From Parabacteroides gordonii MS-1 = DSM 23371 (GTDB taxonomy: Bacteria; Bacteroidota; Bacteroidia; Bacteroidales; Tannerellaceae): DNA of 64,000 nucleotides. The translations under genes were made by a program, and so were the position numbers. A model generated the notes under the pieces. The model ran no database searches, was not told where the DNA came from, and worked only from the letters and a program-made list of their open reading frames with translations. The stretch lies in NCBI RefSeq assembly GCF_000969825.1, contig NZ_KQ033921.1:1-64000 (forward strand), written 5' to 3'. Shown in pieces: positions 1 through 8,019 of this stretch (positions are counted from its first letter, which is position 1; each line of letters starts with the position of its first letter).

Positions 1-95
1 TGGTCTTTCCTAATTCTCTTTGGATATAATTTTCAGCAATTATTTAGTACTAGGCATTTTTTTAGTTGGCGTTTAGCCATAGTTCTAAAAGAACT
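1..95. repeat. Left arm of a perfect 95-bp inverted repeat
   Basis: Bases 1-95 are the exact reverse complement of 7875-7969. The inner end of the arm is a 15-bp imperfect palindrome at 81-95 (AGTTCT-AAA-AGAACT). The arm reaches the window edge, so it may continue to the left. The right copy forms the leader of a susC gene, so the left copy is probably the leader of another susC reading leftward outside the window (inference). Confidence 0.95.
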
Positions 96-502
96 CTGTA
101 CATTTTATATCCGCGACAAATATATGAAATAATTATTACTCAGTGTTATTTTTCGTCAAAAAAATATCAGGCGATTTCGTTTTTAACACATTGGCTAACA
201 ATAATCAATCGATATTAAGTTAAATCAACGTTTGAATCTTAAAGGATATGTTAAATTGCCTTACATTATTTATTGTGTTTATTTTACTTCTACTTTTTTA
301 TTAACATCTCTAAAGCTTCTACTTTTAACTAGAATAACGCCCAAAAAGTACTTATCTCAATTCACTCGCTTTATTTGTTAAATACTATTTCATCAGCCGT
401 TTAGATTTGGCATAAACGGCTAGTAATAAGTAGCATATGTATTTTTACACGATGGCGAATTAGCGTTTATAAACATAATATTTACTTAGAAAAATCCACC
501 TT
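96..502. promoter_or_regulatory. Putative invertible promoter segment
   Basis: This 407-bp AT-rich segment has no gene and lies between two oppositely oriented 15-bp palindromic sites (81-95 and 503-517). It holds a leftward TATATTTG (117-124, read on the minus strand) and a rightward TAGATTTG (402-409), both fitting the Bacteroidetes -7 consensus. The rightward box lies inside a 9-bp hairpin (AGCCGTTTA at 395-403, TAAACGGCT at 413-421). Inversion would exchange which promoter faces the flanking susC genes. Promoter function and inversion are inferred. Confidence 0.6.
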
Positions 503-517
503 AGTTCTTTTAGAACT
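503..517 (+). repeat. Inversion-site-like palindrome upstream of susC copy 1
   Basis: AGTTCT-TTT-AGAACT lies 128 bp before the susC start. The 19-bp sequence CCTTAGTTCTTTTAGAACT at 499-517 is identical to 7871-7889. The copy at 81-95 carries AAA in the centre, so it is in the opposite orientation. The pattern fits AGTYYYN4GDACT, which I recall as a consensus for invertible surface-protein promoters in Bacteroides fragilis. Confidence 0.7.
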
Positions 518-645
518 AAAAGCTATTAAAAACGCCATTTCACGTAGGCTTTAATCCTAAAGGGCTCTAAATTTAGTATCAAAATGAATTTAGAAGTGCT
601 TATAACGCCAAAAATAACACTTCTTCAATTTTAAAACCATCAATT

Positions 646-3600
646 ATGTTGAAAAACTTTAAACCAGTTAGCTTTATTTTGCTTGTTGGCGCATTGTGTT
701 TACCGAAAGGCATGTATGCAGAATTAGTACCAGCCAAGCAAAGTACAAGTGTTTCCCAGCAAAACGGGAAGGTCACAGGTACAGTTGAAGATGATTTCGG
801 CCCTGTTGCCGGAGCATCTGTCGTAGTGAAAGGAACAACCAATGGTAATATTACCGACATGGACGGTAATTTCACATTGGAAGGTGTAAAGAGCGGAGAT
901 ATCATACAGATATCTTTTATCGGTTACACTACTCAAGAGATTAAGTACACAGGACAGCCTGCTATTCAGGTTAAACTAGCAGAAGACACACAAAAGCTGG
1001 ATGAAGTAGTTGTAACAGCTTTAGGTATGAAGCGTGAATCGAAAGCTTTAGGTTATGCTGTGACAGAATTAAAGGGGGATGACATTAAAGTAGCTAATAC
1101 TATTAGTCCGGTAGCCTCTCTGCAAGGAAAAGTAGCCGGTGTTGAAATTTCCAATTCAGATGGTGGTATGTTTGGTTCTACTAAAATCCAAATTCGTGGT
1201 GCCTCTACATTGAGCGGAAACAACCAGCCAATCTATGTTGTTGACGGAATTATTCTTGATAACAATGTCAGTAACGGAGAAGAAGCCGGTAATAGTGGGG
1301 ACGAAGGGATTATTAAAGACTATGGAAATGAATTGAAAAACTTGAACCCGGATGATTTTGAATCTATCTCCGTGTTGAAGGGTGCAGCTGCAACAGCCTT
1401 ATATGGTTCTCGAGGATTGAATGGTGCGGTGGTTATCACAACTAAAAGTGGTAAAGCCGGTAAAGGGCTGGGTATTAATTTTTCTCAGACTCTCGGCATA
1501 GACTACGTTTATAAACAACCGGATTTACAGAATATATATGGTGACGGTGCGCCTGCCGGCTATGTAACTTATGGTGATAAAGATGCAAACGGTAACTATT
1601 ATCAGTTTGATACCATGAATCAATTTTACAGGAATGCGAATGGGGGACATGCTTTCTTGCAACCTGGAAACTGGGCTGGTAATGCCTGGGGACCTCGTTT
1701 CGACGGTAGCCCTATTGAAGGCTATGATCATGAAATGACAACATACAGTCCTGTTAAAAATAATTATAAAGATGCATATAACTTAGGCTTCAATACCAAT
1801 ACCAATGTATCTATATCAGGAGGAAATGAAAAGACAACATTCTATACTTCTTTATCTTATAAATATGCAGATGGTACATTGCCGAATAACTCATTCCAGC
1901 GTCTGTCTGCTTTAGCAAAAGCCAGTCATAAGATCACGGATAAAATAACAGTTGAAGCATCTATGAGTTTCGCTAACTCAATGCCGAAGAACTCCCCTTA
2001 TGCGATCGGCCAATATTTCACCTCTAATATTTATTCATTCGATGATGGTTTCGGACGTTCATACGATTCAGACTATTATCGTCATAAATATAAAGGAGAT
2101 CATGGTGGTTCGGCCAGCAATTCTTATGGAGACAAATATGGTTCAACACCGGCTCATAATTTATGGTTTAAGCTTTATGAAAACAATTATACTCAGAAAG
2201 AGACAAGTGTGCGTCCGACATTGAACGTTAGTGTGGATTTGTTGGACTGGTTGAAGTTTAAAGCTGAAGGTAATATGAACTATTACTATAAACGGGCAGA
2301 AAACAAAGAACTGGGTACCGGCTACGCTAATGAGGGCGGTAAATATGCTATGGACCAGTACACTAAAGAGCAAACAAACCTGAATGCAACATTTACCGGT
2401 GATAAGACTTTCGGTGATTTCAATGTACATGGATTCTTGCGTGGTGAATATTATAACACAATGGAGCAAAGTATGTCTGAAAATACGGAGGGCGGACTGA
2501 CCGTTCCCGGACAGTTCTTTATCGGAAATAGTAAGAACCTGGCCAATTTCAGTGGAGAGCTAAAAGGTACCAAAAGAATGATGTCTGTCGCATTTCAAAT
2601 AGGCGGTAGCTGGAAAAACCAACTCTTCCTGGACATAACCGGACGTAACGACTGGTCTTCGGCTTTGGTTTACACGAACAAAACAGGTAATTACTCTTAT
2701 TTCTATCCGTCAATTTCAGGTTCATGGTTACTTAATGAAACATTCCGTGATAAGTTACCGGAGTGGATCACATTTGCCAAGATCCGCGGATCTTGGGCAC
2801 AGGTAGGTAATGATACAAGTCCTTATTACATCAACCAGGGCTATACATTAAATAAGTGGCAGTTCTCTAATAGTTATATTTATGGTTTGGGTATCCCAAA
2901 TAAAGCGTTGGAGTTGAACTTAAAACCGGAACGCAAAAATGCATGGGAAATTGGTATCGATTGGCGCTTTCTGGATAGCCGTATCGGAATTGATGCAACC
3001 TACTATAAAGAAAATACTAAAAACCAGATCATGGAGATTGCCGTACCGTCTGTATCCGGTATCAATAGTGAGCTGATCAATGCCGGTAATATTGAAAATA
3101 AGGGTGTTGAAGTAGCGTTGAATACTATTCCTTTCAAAAACAAGGACTGGGAATGGAGTTTGAATTTTACCTATACTAAAAACAGTAATAAAATCCTAGA
3201 ATTACATCCGGATGTCGCTGATTATATTACATTGACTAATGGTGGCGGTGACTATGCTAATATCAAATCGGTAGCTAAAGTAGGAAAAGAATATGGAACA
3301 TTGGTTTCAAGTCAACTCCCTAAGATTGATGAAGCTACCGGCAAAGAAGTGTTGGCTTACGACAAAACAAGACGTTATGCTTATGCTTTACGTGACGGAG
3401 AAGAAAAGGAAATAGGTTCTATCGTTCCTAACTTCCTCGGATCGGTATCAACCGGTGTTACCTGGAAAAATCTTTCGATAAATATATCGATGGATATGCG
3501 TTTCGGTGGATATATTGCTTCTTACGGTAGCCGTTATGGTGATGCTGTGGGTACAACTAAAAATTCCTTGAATTATCGTGATGCTGAACATGGCGGTATT

Positions 3601-4086
3601 ACATGGACAAGTAAATTCGACGGATTAACTTATACGGATGGTTATGTTCCGGATGGTATATTCCCTTCAGGAACAGCGATCGAACAGGCAGATGGTTCTG
3701 TTTATACAGTAGGAGGTAGTGGAGAAACTTACCAATCATTATATGAAAAAGGACTTATCGAGCCGACTCATGCTTCAACATGGACATTACAAAGAAATGG
3801 CTGGGGAAAAGGTGTTGTAAATGACAGCTGGGTTAAAAAACTGAACTATATCGCATTGCGTGAAGTAAGTATCTTCTACCGTATGCCTTCTAATATAGCA
3901 AGTAAGATCGGAGCAAAATCTCTTAGCCTCGGACTTACCGGACGTAACCTGGGATATTTGTTGAACACAATGCCTAACCATGAAAATCCGGAATCTGTAC
4001 GTGGTACAAAGACTACAGAATTCCGTTGTCCGTCTTTCTCGGCATTCACAGCTAGTTATATGTTCAATATAAATGCAAGTTTCTAA
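646..4086 (+). CDS. SusC/RagA-family TonB-dependent outer-membrane transporter (copy 1)
   Basis: A 1146-aa protein. Residues 1-25 are a signal peptide ending MYA. Residues 42-117 are a carboxypeptidase-D regulatory-like domain, followed by the SusC-type DEVVVTAL box at 119-126, a plug domain with the SVLKGAAATALYGSRG motif, and a long beta-barrel ending in ASF, as outer-membrane proteins do. There is no STN domain, so FecR-type signalling is not expected. The family imports glycans or other large nutrients together with a SusD lipoprotein; the substrate cannot be read here. susD follows after 30 bp. The first ~120 codons are closely similar to those of the copy at 8020, while the barrels differ. 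Expression is probably phase variable because of the palindromic sites upstream. Confidence 0.95.
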   Translation: MLKNFKPVSFILLVGALCLPKGMYAELVPAKQSTSVSQQNGKVTGTVEDDFGPVAGASVVVKGTTNGNITDMDGNFTLEGVKSGDIIQISFIGYTTQEIKYTGQPAIQVKLAEDTQKLDEVVVTALGMKRESKALGYAVTELKGDDIKVANTISPVASLQGKVAGVEISNSDGGMFGSTKIQIRGASTLSGNNQPIYVVDGIILDNNVSNGEEAGNSGDEGIIKDYGNELKNLNPDDFESISVLKGAAATALYGSRGLNGAVVITTKSGKAGKGLGINFSQTLGIDYVYKQPDLQNIYGDGAPAGYVTYGDKDANGNYYQFDTMNQFYRNANGGHAFLQPGNWAGNAWGPRFDGSPIEGYDHEMTTYSPVKNNYKDAYNLGFNTNTNVSISGGNEKTTFYTSLSYKYADGTLPNNSFQRLSALAKASHKITDKITVEASMSFANSMPKNSPYAIGQYFTSNIYSFDDGFGRSYDSDYYRHKYKGDHGGSASNSYGDKYGSTPAHNLWFKLYENNYTQKETSVRPTLNVSVDLLDWLKFKAEGNMNYYYKRAENKELGTGYANEGGKYAMDQYTKEQTNLNATFTGDKTFGDFNVHGFLRGEYYNTMEQSMSENTEGGLTVPGQFFIGNSKNLANFSGELKGTKRMMSVAFQIGGSWKNQLFLDITGRNDWSSALVYTNKTGNYSYFYPSISGSWLLNETFRDKLPEWITFAKIRGSWAQVGNDTSPYYINQGYTLNKWQFSNSYIYGLGIPNKALELNLKPERKNAWEIGIDWRFLDSRIGIDATYYKENTKNQIMEIAVPSVSGINSELINAGNIENKGVEVALNTIPFKNKDWEWSLNFTYTKNSNKILELHPDVADYITLTNGGGDYANIKSVAKVGKEYGTLVSSQLPKIDEATGKEVLAYDKTRRYAYALRDGEEKEIGSIVPNFLGSVSTGVTWKNLSINISMDMRFGGYIASYGSRYGDAVGTTKNSLNYRDAEHGGITWTSKFDGLTYTDGYVPDGIFPSGTAIEQADGSVYTVGGSGETYQSLYEKGLIEPTHASTWTLQRNGWGKGVVNDSWVKKLNYIALREVSIFYRMPSNIASKIGAKSLSLGLTGRNLGYLLNTMPNHENPESVRGTKTTEFRCPSFSAFTASYMFNINASF

Positions 4087-4116
4087 TGCTGTCACATTAA
4101 TTTAATAACAAGAAAT

Positions 4117-5985
4117 ATGAAATATACATCATTACTAACTGCAACATTGATCGGTGCAACATTGTTTACAACAAGTTGCATAGACGACTTTGCAGATATA
4201 AACACCAATCCAAGTACAGTGAGTAAAGGGGAACTTTCCTATTTGTTTGCTCAGGGAGTACACGATTTTGAACCGGCCGATTATACATTCTGGTTTTATA
4301 ACGGTAAATACTATGCACAATTTATACAGGCATTCGTTCCCACAGGTGGTAATACGGAATTGTACAACCGTATGGATCAGACAGGAGGACAAGGAAGTCA
4401 GAATTATAGCGTGTTGAAGATTGCTCGCGAAATGGACAAGGTAATGAACGACTTAGGCCCGGAGGAAGCTGCAAAATATCAATACGTACGTACATTGCTG
4501 GATCCGTTGATCGTTTATCTGGGGATGTTCGATACTGATGGCTATGGAGATATGCCGTTCTCGGAAGCTTGTATGGCCCCCTACACAAATCCGATGTTGT
4601 TGACACCGAAGTACGATACAGTACAAGAGATGTATACGAATTGGTTAGATATGTTGAATAATACTATCGATATTTTGACAACAACTCCTGCTGTGGCACA
4701 AACATTCCCCGGTAGTCAGGATATGGTATATGCCGGAGATATCGCCAAGTGGGCTAAGCTGGCTAACTCTTTGAAATTGAAAATTGCAGTTCGCCTGCTT
4801 TCACAGGATAAAGCCAAGGCGATAGCTATTGCTGAAGAGGTTGCCAAAAGTCCGGCTGGTGTATTAAGCGGAACAGATGATGACTTTATTTTTAACAAAG
4901 GAATCACAGACTATCATTTCAATCCGGGTAATACAGTGAGTTTTGGAGCTCCTAAAAAAGAGGTAGCAGACTTCCTTATTAAGAACGAAGACCCTCGCGT
5001 ACGTTTCTTCTATACCAAGAATCACTTCAACTCAAAAGTAGTACAAGCTTTCTATGATGCAGGAAAAGATGTTCCGGCTTACATCGAAGCAAATGTAAAC
5101 TCTGAAATGGAGAATGGAAAGAAAGTGTTTAAAAGCTGGAAAGGCGCAGGTGAACCTTGGGTACGTTATTATGGTATACCTGCCGACATAGGTGCTGCTA
5201 ACCAGACTGCTAAGTATGGTGACTATTTCGATGAGAACCGCTATAAACTGGTTGGTGCTTCTGCAGAAAAAACATTTACCCCTTATTCCATCTTCCAACA
5301 GGAAAACTGCCATGGAAACGTAACATATACTGTTCCTGTTGTTCCTGACGGTCCGGTTATCCAGGATAAGGAAAATCATGCATGGTATGGTTTCTATATG
5401 ACTTCTGGTGAGGTTTATCTGTATTTGGCTGAATTTAAGTTGTTGGGTGCAAACCTGCCGTCCTCGGCGCAAGACTATTTCTCTAAAGGTGTTGAATATT
5501 CTGTAAAATCTTACGACCGTTGGGCCGGATTAAATCAGATCCCATATTATGGTACGACTTATGGATATGATCCTAATGAAGTCTCTATCGAGTTGAAAGA
5601 TGGTGAAATAGAAACGATGCTGGCCAATCCGGACTATCAATTAACAGGCTCTAGGGAAGAACAGTTGGAGAAGGTTTATATACAGGAGTATATACATTTC
5701 ATGTATCAGCCATCTGACCAGTTTGTTGCTGTACGCCGTTCGGGTATTCCTAAAGTCAGCAGTACATTAATCCCCTGGCAACTGCTGGGACCGAACACCG
5801 AAGTGCCCCGTCGATTGGAAATAGGCATACCTAGTAAGACAGATAAAATGTATGAGATCAAGATTGCGTCTTTGAAGTCTCAGAACTTTACAGGTGGAAC
5901 CAGTCTTGAACCTTCTATCCTGAATCGTGAAAGAGTATGGCAGGATGCCGGTGCCCCTAATTATGGTGAAGGACCGAATTATTAA
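4117..5985 (+). CDS. SusD/RagB-family surface glycan-binding lipoprotein (copy 1)
   Basis: A 622-aa partner of the upstream SusC. The N-terminus has a lipoprotein signal with lipobox LFTTSC, so the mature protein starts at Cys21 and should sit on the outer-membrane surface. The opening DDFADINTNPS and the DTDGYGDMPFSEA segment are typical of the SusD-like family with TPR-type helices. It forms the lid of the SusC transporter. It is co-transcribed with susC (30-bp gap) and followed by a strong hairpin terminator. The ligand is unknown. Confidence 0.94.
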   Translation: MKYTSLLTATLIGATLFTTSCIDDFADINTNPSTVSKGELSYLFAQGVHDFEPADYTFWFYNGKYYAQFIQAFVPTGGNTELYNRMDQTGGQGSQNYSVLKIAREMDKVMNDLGPEEAAKYQYVRTLLDPLIVYLGMFDTDGYGDMPFSEACMAPYTNPMLLTPKYDTVQEMYTNWLDMLNNTIDILTTTPAVAQTFPGSQDMVYAGDIAKWAKLANSLKLKIAVRLLSQDKAKAIAIAEEVAKSPAGVLSGTDDDFIFNKGITDYHFNPGNTVSFGAPKKEVADFLIKNEDPRVRFFYTKNHFNSKVVQAFYDAGKDVPAYIEANVNSEMENGKKVFKSWKGAGEPWVRYYGIPADIGAANQTAKYGDYFDENRYKLVGASAEKTFTPYSIFQQENCHGNVTYTVPVVPDGPVIQDKENHAWYGFYMTSGEVYLYLAEFKLLGANLPSSAQDYFSKGVEYSVKSYDRWAGLNQIPYYGTTYGYDPNEVSIELKDGEIETMLANPDYQLTGSREEQLEKVYIQEYIHFMYQPSDQFVAVRRSGIPKVSSTLIPWQLLGPNTEVPRRLEIGIPSKTDKMYEIKIASLKSQNFTGGTSLEPSILNRERVWQDAGAPNYGEGPNY

Positions 5986-6016
5986 TTGTAATCTGATTAA
6001 AAATCATTATAGCTTA

Positions 6017-6052
6017 AAAAAGCCATCTGGACATTGTTTCAGGTGGCTTTTG
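6017..6052 (+). terminator. Intrinsic terminator after susCD copy 1
   Basis: The arms AAAAGCCATCTG and CAGGTGGCTTTT form a 12-bp stem (one G-U pair) around a short loop and are followed by a T-containing tail, 30 bp after the susD stop. Confidence 0.8.
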
Positions 6053-6118
6053 TGTAGATAGCGGCCAACTGTAGCGAATGGCAACAATGTCTATTGCGAG
6101 TTAAAACTACTCTATCTC

Positions 6119-6203
6119 GCGTCACCCCATCATCAAAGCATGGCAATCCGTTAACAATCAATGCACAACCCGATGACGCTACCGGGCTGAAACAGCGTCA
6201 CCC
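6119..6203. repeat. GTGACGC/GCGTCAC dyad motifs
   Basis: GCGTCACCCC (6119-6128), GATGACGCT (6172-6180) and AGCGTCACCC (6194-6203) recur in the gap below the HU-like gene; the last two can pair. The same words form the hairpin at 7585-7620, so both sides of the HU/VirE module carry this motif. It may act as the terminator of the leftward HU-like gene or be a small REP-like family. There is no clear T-run. Confidence 0.4.
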
Positions 6204-6223
6204 ACCCCGGTTTACCATATACT

Positions 6224-6871
6224 TTACATATCTCCAACATTCGAATCAACCACAAAATTATCCGGCAATTCTATCGGCTCCGGCCGCTTCGTATAGATAC
6301 ATAATCTCTTCGTTCCATCTTCTATTAAAATACCTTCCGCCACAAACTGTTTCAACTCCTTACGGGCCATATACTGCGTACAACCATTCAGCCCCTGATA
6401 CCCCATCGTGGTAATATAAGCATGACGTTCTAGATACCATAACAGACGCCTTTCTTTTTCTTCCTGTGAAAAATCAGTCTTTTTAGGCTCTTTGTAACGC
6501 TCCAGAGGAATATTTTTCAGGGCCTTCTTCAGCTTGGCACAACAACGGAAGTTGACATTTTTGAAATGAACCGACTCACTACGCAACTCTTTTTTGTCTT
6601 CCACCGGACGCGAACGTAGTGAGACACTGAAATAACCGATCCCGTCCAAATAAACATTATAACCATCCTCCAGTTTTTCCGTCAGCATATCCGCAATCAG
6701 ACGGACAGCACCCTTCAGATCGCCTCTGCTGTAAGTGGAGCGTTTGGAGCCCTCTTCTATCAACGCTTCGGTGTTCAGCGTACCCCAGGGAATAATACGG
6801 GGATGCAATACTATTTTTTTACCCGAACCCTTTTTCGGCGGATTCTTCTCCATTTTGTAAACTGCTGTCAT
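6224..6871 (-). CDS. HU-like DNA-binding protein with C-terminal extension
   Basis: A 215-aa protein of the Bacteroidales HU/histone-like family. Residues 1-120 match the HU-type fold (YKMEKNPPKKG opening, GDLKGAVRLIADMLTEKLEDG helix, GYFSVSLRSRPVED beta arm, VHFKNVNFR segment). Residues 125-215 are an extra region that looks like a winged-helix module (MGYQGLNGCTQYMARKEL, then WF-like strands). It is divergent from a broken VirE/DUF3874 gene, an arrangement often seen near HU-like genes in Bacteroidales. A tandem palindromic operator lies 65-140 bp upstream and suggests autoregulation or control by a repressor. Its role in nucleoid or mobile-element regulation is inferred from the family. 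Confidence 0.85.
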   Translation of the reverse strand: MTAVYKMEKNPPKKGSGKKIVLHPRIIPWGTLNTEALIEEGSKRSTYSRGDLKGAVRLIADMLTEKLEDGYNVYLDGIGYFSVSLRSRPVEDKKELRSESVHFKNVNFRCCAKLKKALKNIPLERYKEPKKTDFSQEEKERRLLWYLERHAYITTMGYQGLNGCTQYMARKELKQFVAEGILIEDGTKRLCIYTKRPEPIELPDNFVVDSNVGDM

Positions 6872-6935
6872 ACTAGTGTGCTTTTATTGTTCTCCCTATA
6901 TGCTTTTAATGCAAAAGAAAGGACTCATTAAATAG

Positions 6936-7013
6936 TTGACCAATGTCAACTATATATTCTACCTTGGTAAAACTTTAATTTGACCTTGGTCAACTATATA
7001 TTTTACCATGATA
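6936..7013. promoter_or_regulatory. Tandem palindromic operator upstream of the HU-like gene
   Basis: Two direct repeats of about 34 bp start at 6936 and 6980, 44 bp apart. Each opens with a TTGACC-N4-TCAA dyad followed by CTATATATT(C/T)TACC and a half-site (TTGGTA or ATGATA). Spacing by roughly four helical turns suggests cooperative binding of a dimeric regulator between the divergent genes at 6871 and 7192. Confidence 0.6.
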
Positions 7014-7191
7014 GAAATATTTAGAATATAGGACCAAAGGTACAAAAATCCGGTAGAAATACAATAGCTCCCGCTTATCTTTTTAATAGAAGAATTAACC
7101 ATTATCATCCTGATAAAGATCGACTTCCAAGTGTACCAAACCAGTATTTCGGTAGCTATCTTTGAGCAAAATAATTAAAAAGAAAAGTGAT

Positions 7192-7580
7192 ATGAAAGCA
7201 ACATTATTCAGTGCAAATTTAAAAACACCCAGAGCGATCAGCCTGGAAAGTCTGGCTGAATTAATAAAAGACAGTAGCAAAGCAAAACATATTATTGCTT
7301 TGCAGGACGAATTGTGCTATACAATGCCCGGAATAATCATCAATTCCAGCAAACGCCGGTGGAAGAACAACTCTTTTTTCAATATTTCCGTTTACCGGAA
7401 CCCGGAGAGGAAGGTGAACTACTTCCTGCTGCTGAAATATTGAGACGCATCGAGCAACGGAGTAAAATAAAATCCGGTATTCGCAACATGGCTATGTTCG
7501 GTAGAATATTACTCAAAAATAATGTAGTAAAGAAACATACTAAAACCGGAAATTACTACCACGTAATCGAACTTCCGTAA
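7192..7580 (+). pseudogene. VirE-type primase/DUF3874 gene remnant (internal deletion and frameshift)
   Basis: The 5' part (ATG at 7192, MKATLFSANLKTPRAISLES) resembles the start of VirE N-terminal-domain proteins. The 3' part in another frame (about 7320-7580) resembles the C-terminal DUF3874 segment (VEEQLFFQYFRLPEPGE, AMFGRILLKNN, KKHTKTGNYYHVIEL). The two are fused within about 130 bases, so the central primase/helicase portion is missing and the reading frames no longer match. In Bacteroidales such genes lie divergent to HU-like genes, as here. Assignment to the family is from memory of the motifs. Confidence 0.6.
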
Positions 7581-7584
7581 AACA

Positions 7585-7620
7585 AAGGGTGACGCTATTT
7601 TAACATTACGGCGTCACCTT
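7585..7620 (+). terminator. Hairpin after the VirE remnant
   Basis: AAGGGTGACGC and GCGTCACCTT pair around a 15-base loop, immediately after the stop at 7580. The T-run is short, so termination strength is uncertain. Confidence 0.55.
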
Positions 7621-7874
7621 GTACATCCCTATCCATCAATCAATTAAACAACCAATCACGACTGATGACTCGGCTTTTACTAAAATTTACATAATTAAGG
7701 CAAAATCGCTCCAGCTACAAATCTCTCCCAATCAGTTAATAAATATTTACTAACAAAATAGCTTCAAAAATCGTAAAAAAGTACATGTATGACTGTTTTT
7801 AATACTGTTAATATATGTATCCGATAAAACATAACACCTTGATATTCAGTATTGCTTATCCTTAAAATCGCCTT
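7621..7874. other. AT-rich upstream region of susC copy 2
   Basis: No gene is visible. The end (7862-7874, AAAATCGCCTT) resembles the sequence before the site at 503 (AAAATCCACCTT). I see no TAnnTTTG box pointing right within this stretch, so susC copy 2 may lack its own promoter in this orientation. Confidence 0.5.
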
Positions 7875-7969
7875 AGTTCTTTTAGAACTATGGCTAAACG
7901 CCAACTAAAAAAATGCCTAGTACTAAATAATTGCTGAAAATTATATCCAAAGAGAATTAGGAAAGACCA
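7875..7969. repeat. Right arm of the 95-bp inverted repeat, leader of susC copy 2
   Basis: Perfect reverse complement of 1-95. It begins with the 15-bp palindrome AGTTCT-TTT-AGAACT (7875-7889) and continues to 50 bp before the susC start at 8020. Recombination between 81-95 and 7875-7889 would invert about 7.8 kb. The site at 503 is in direct orientation to this one, so recombination between those two would delete susCD copy 1 and the HU-like gene. Confidence 0.95.
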
Positions 7970-8019
7970 TTGTTTCGCCAAAGCAATGTCTATTTTATGT
8001 TCAATAAAAACCATCAATT

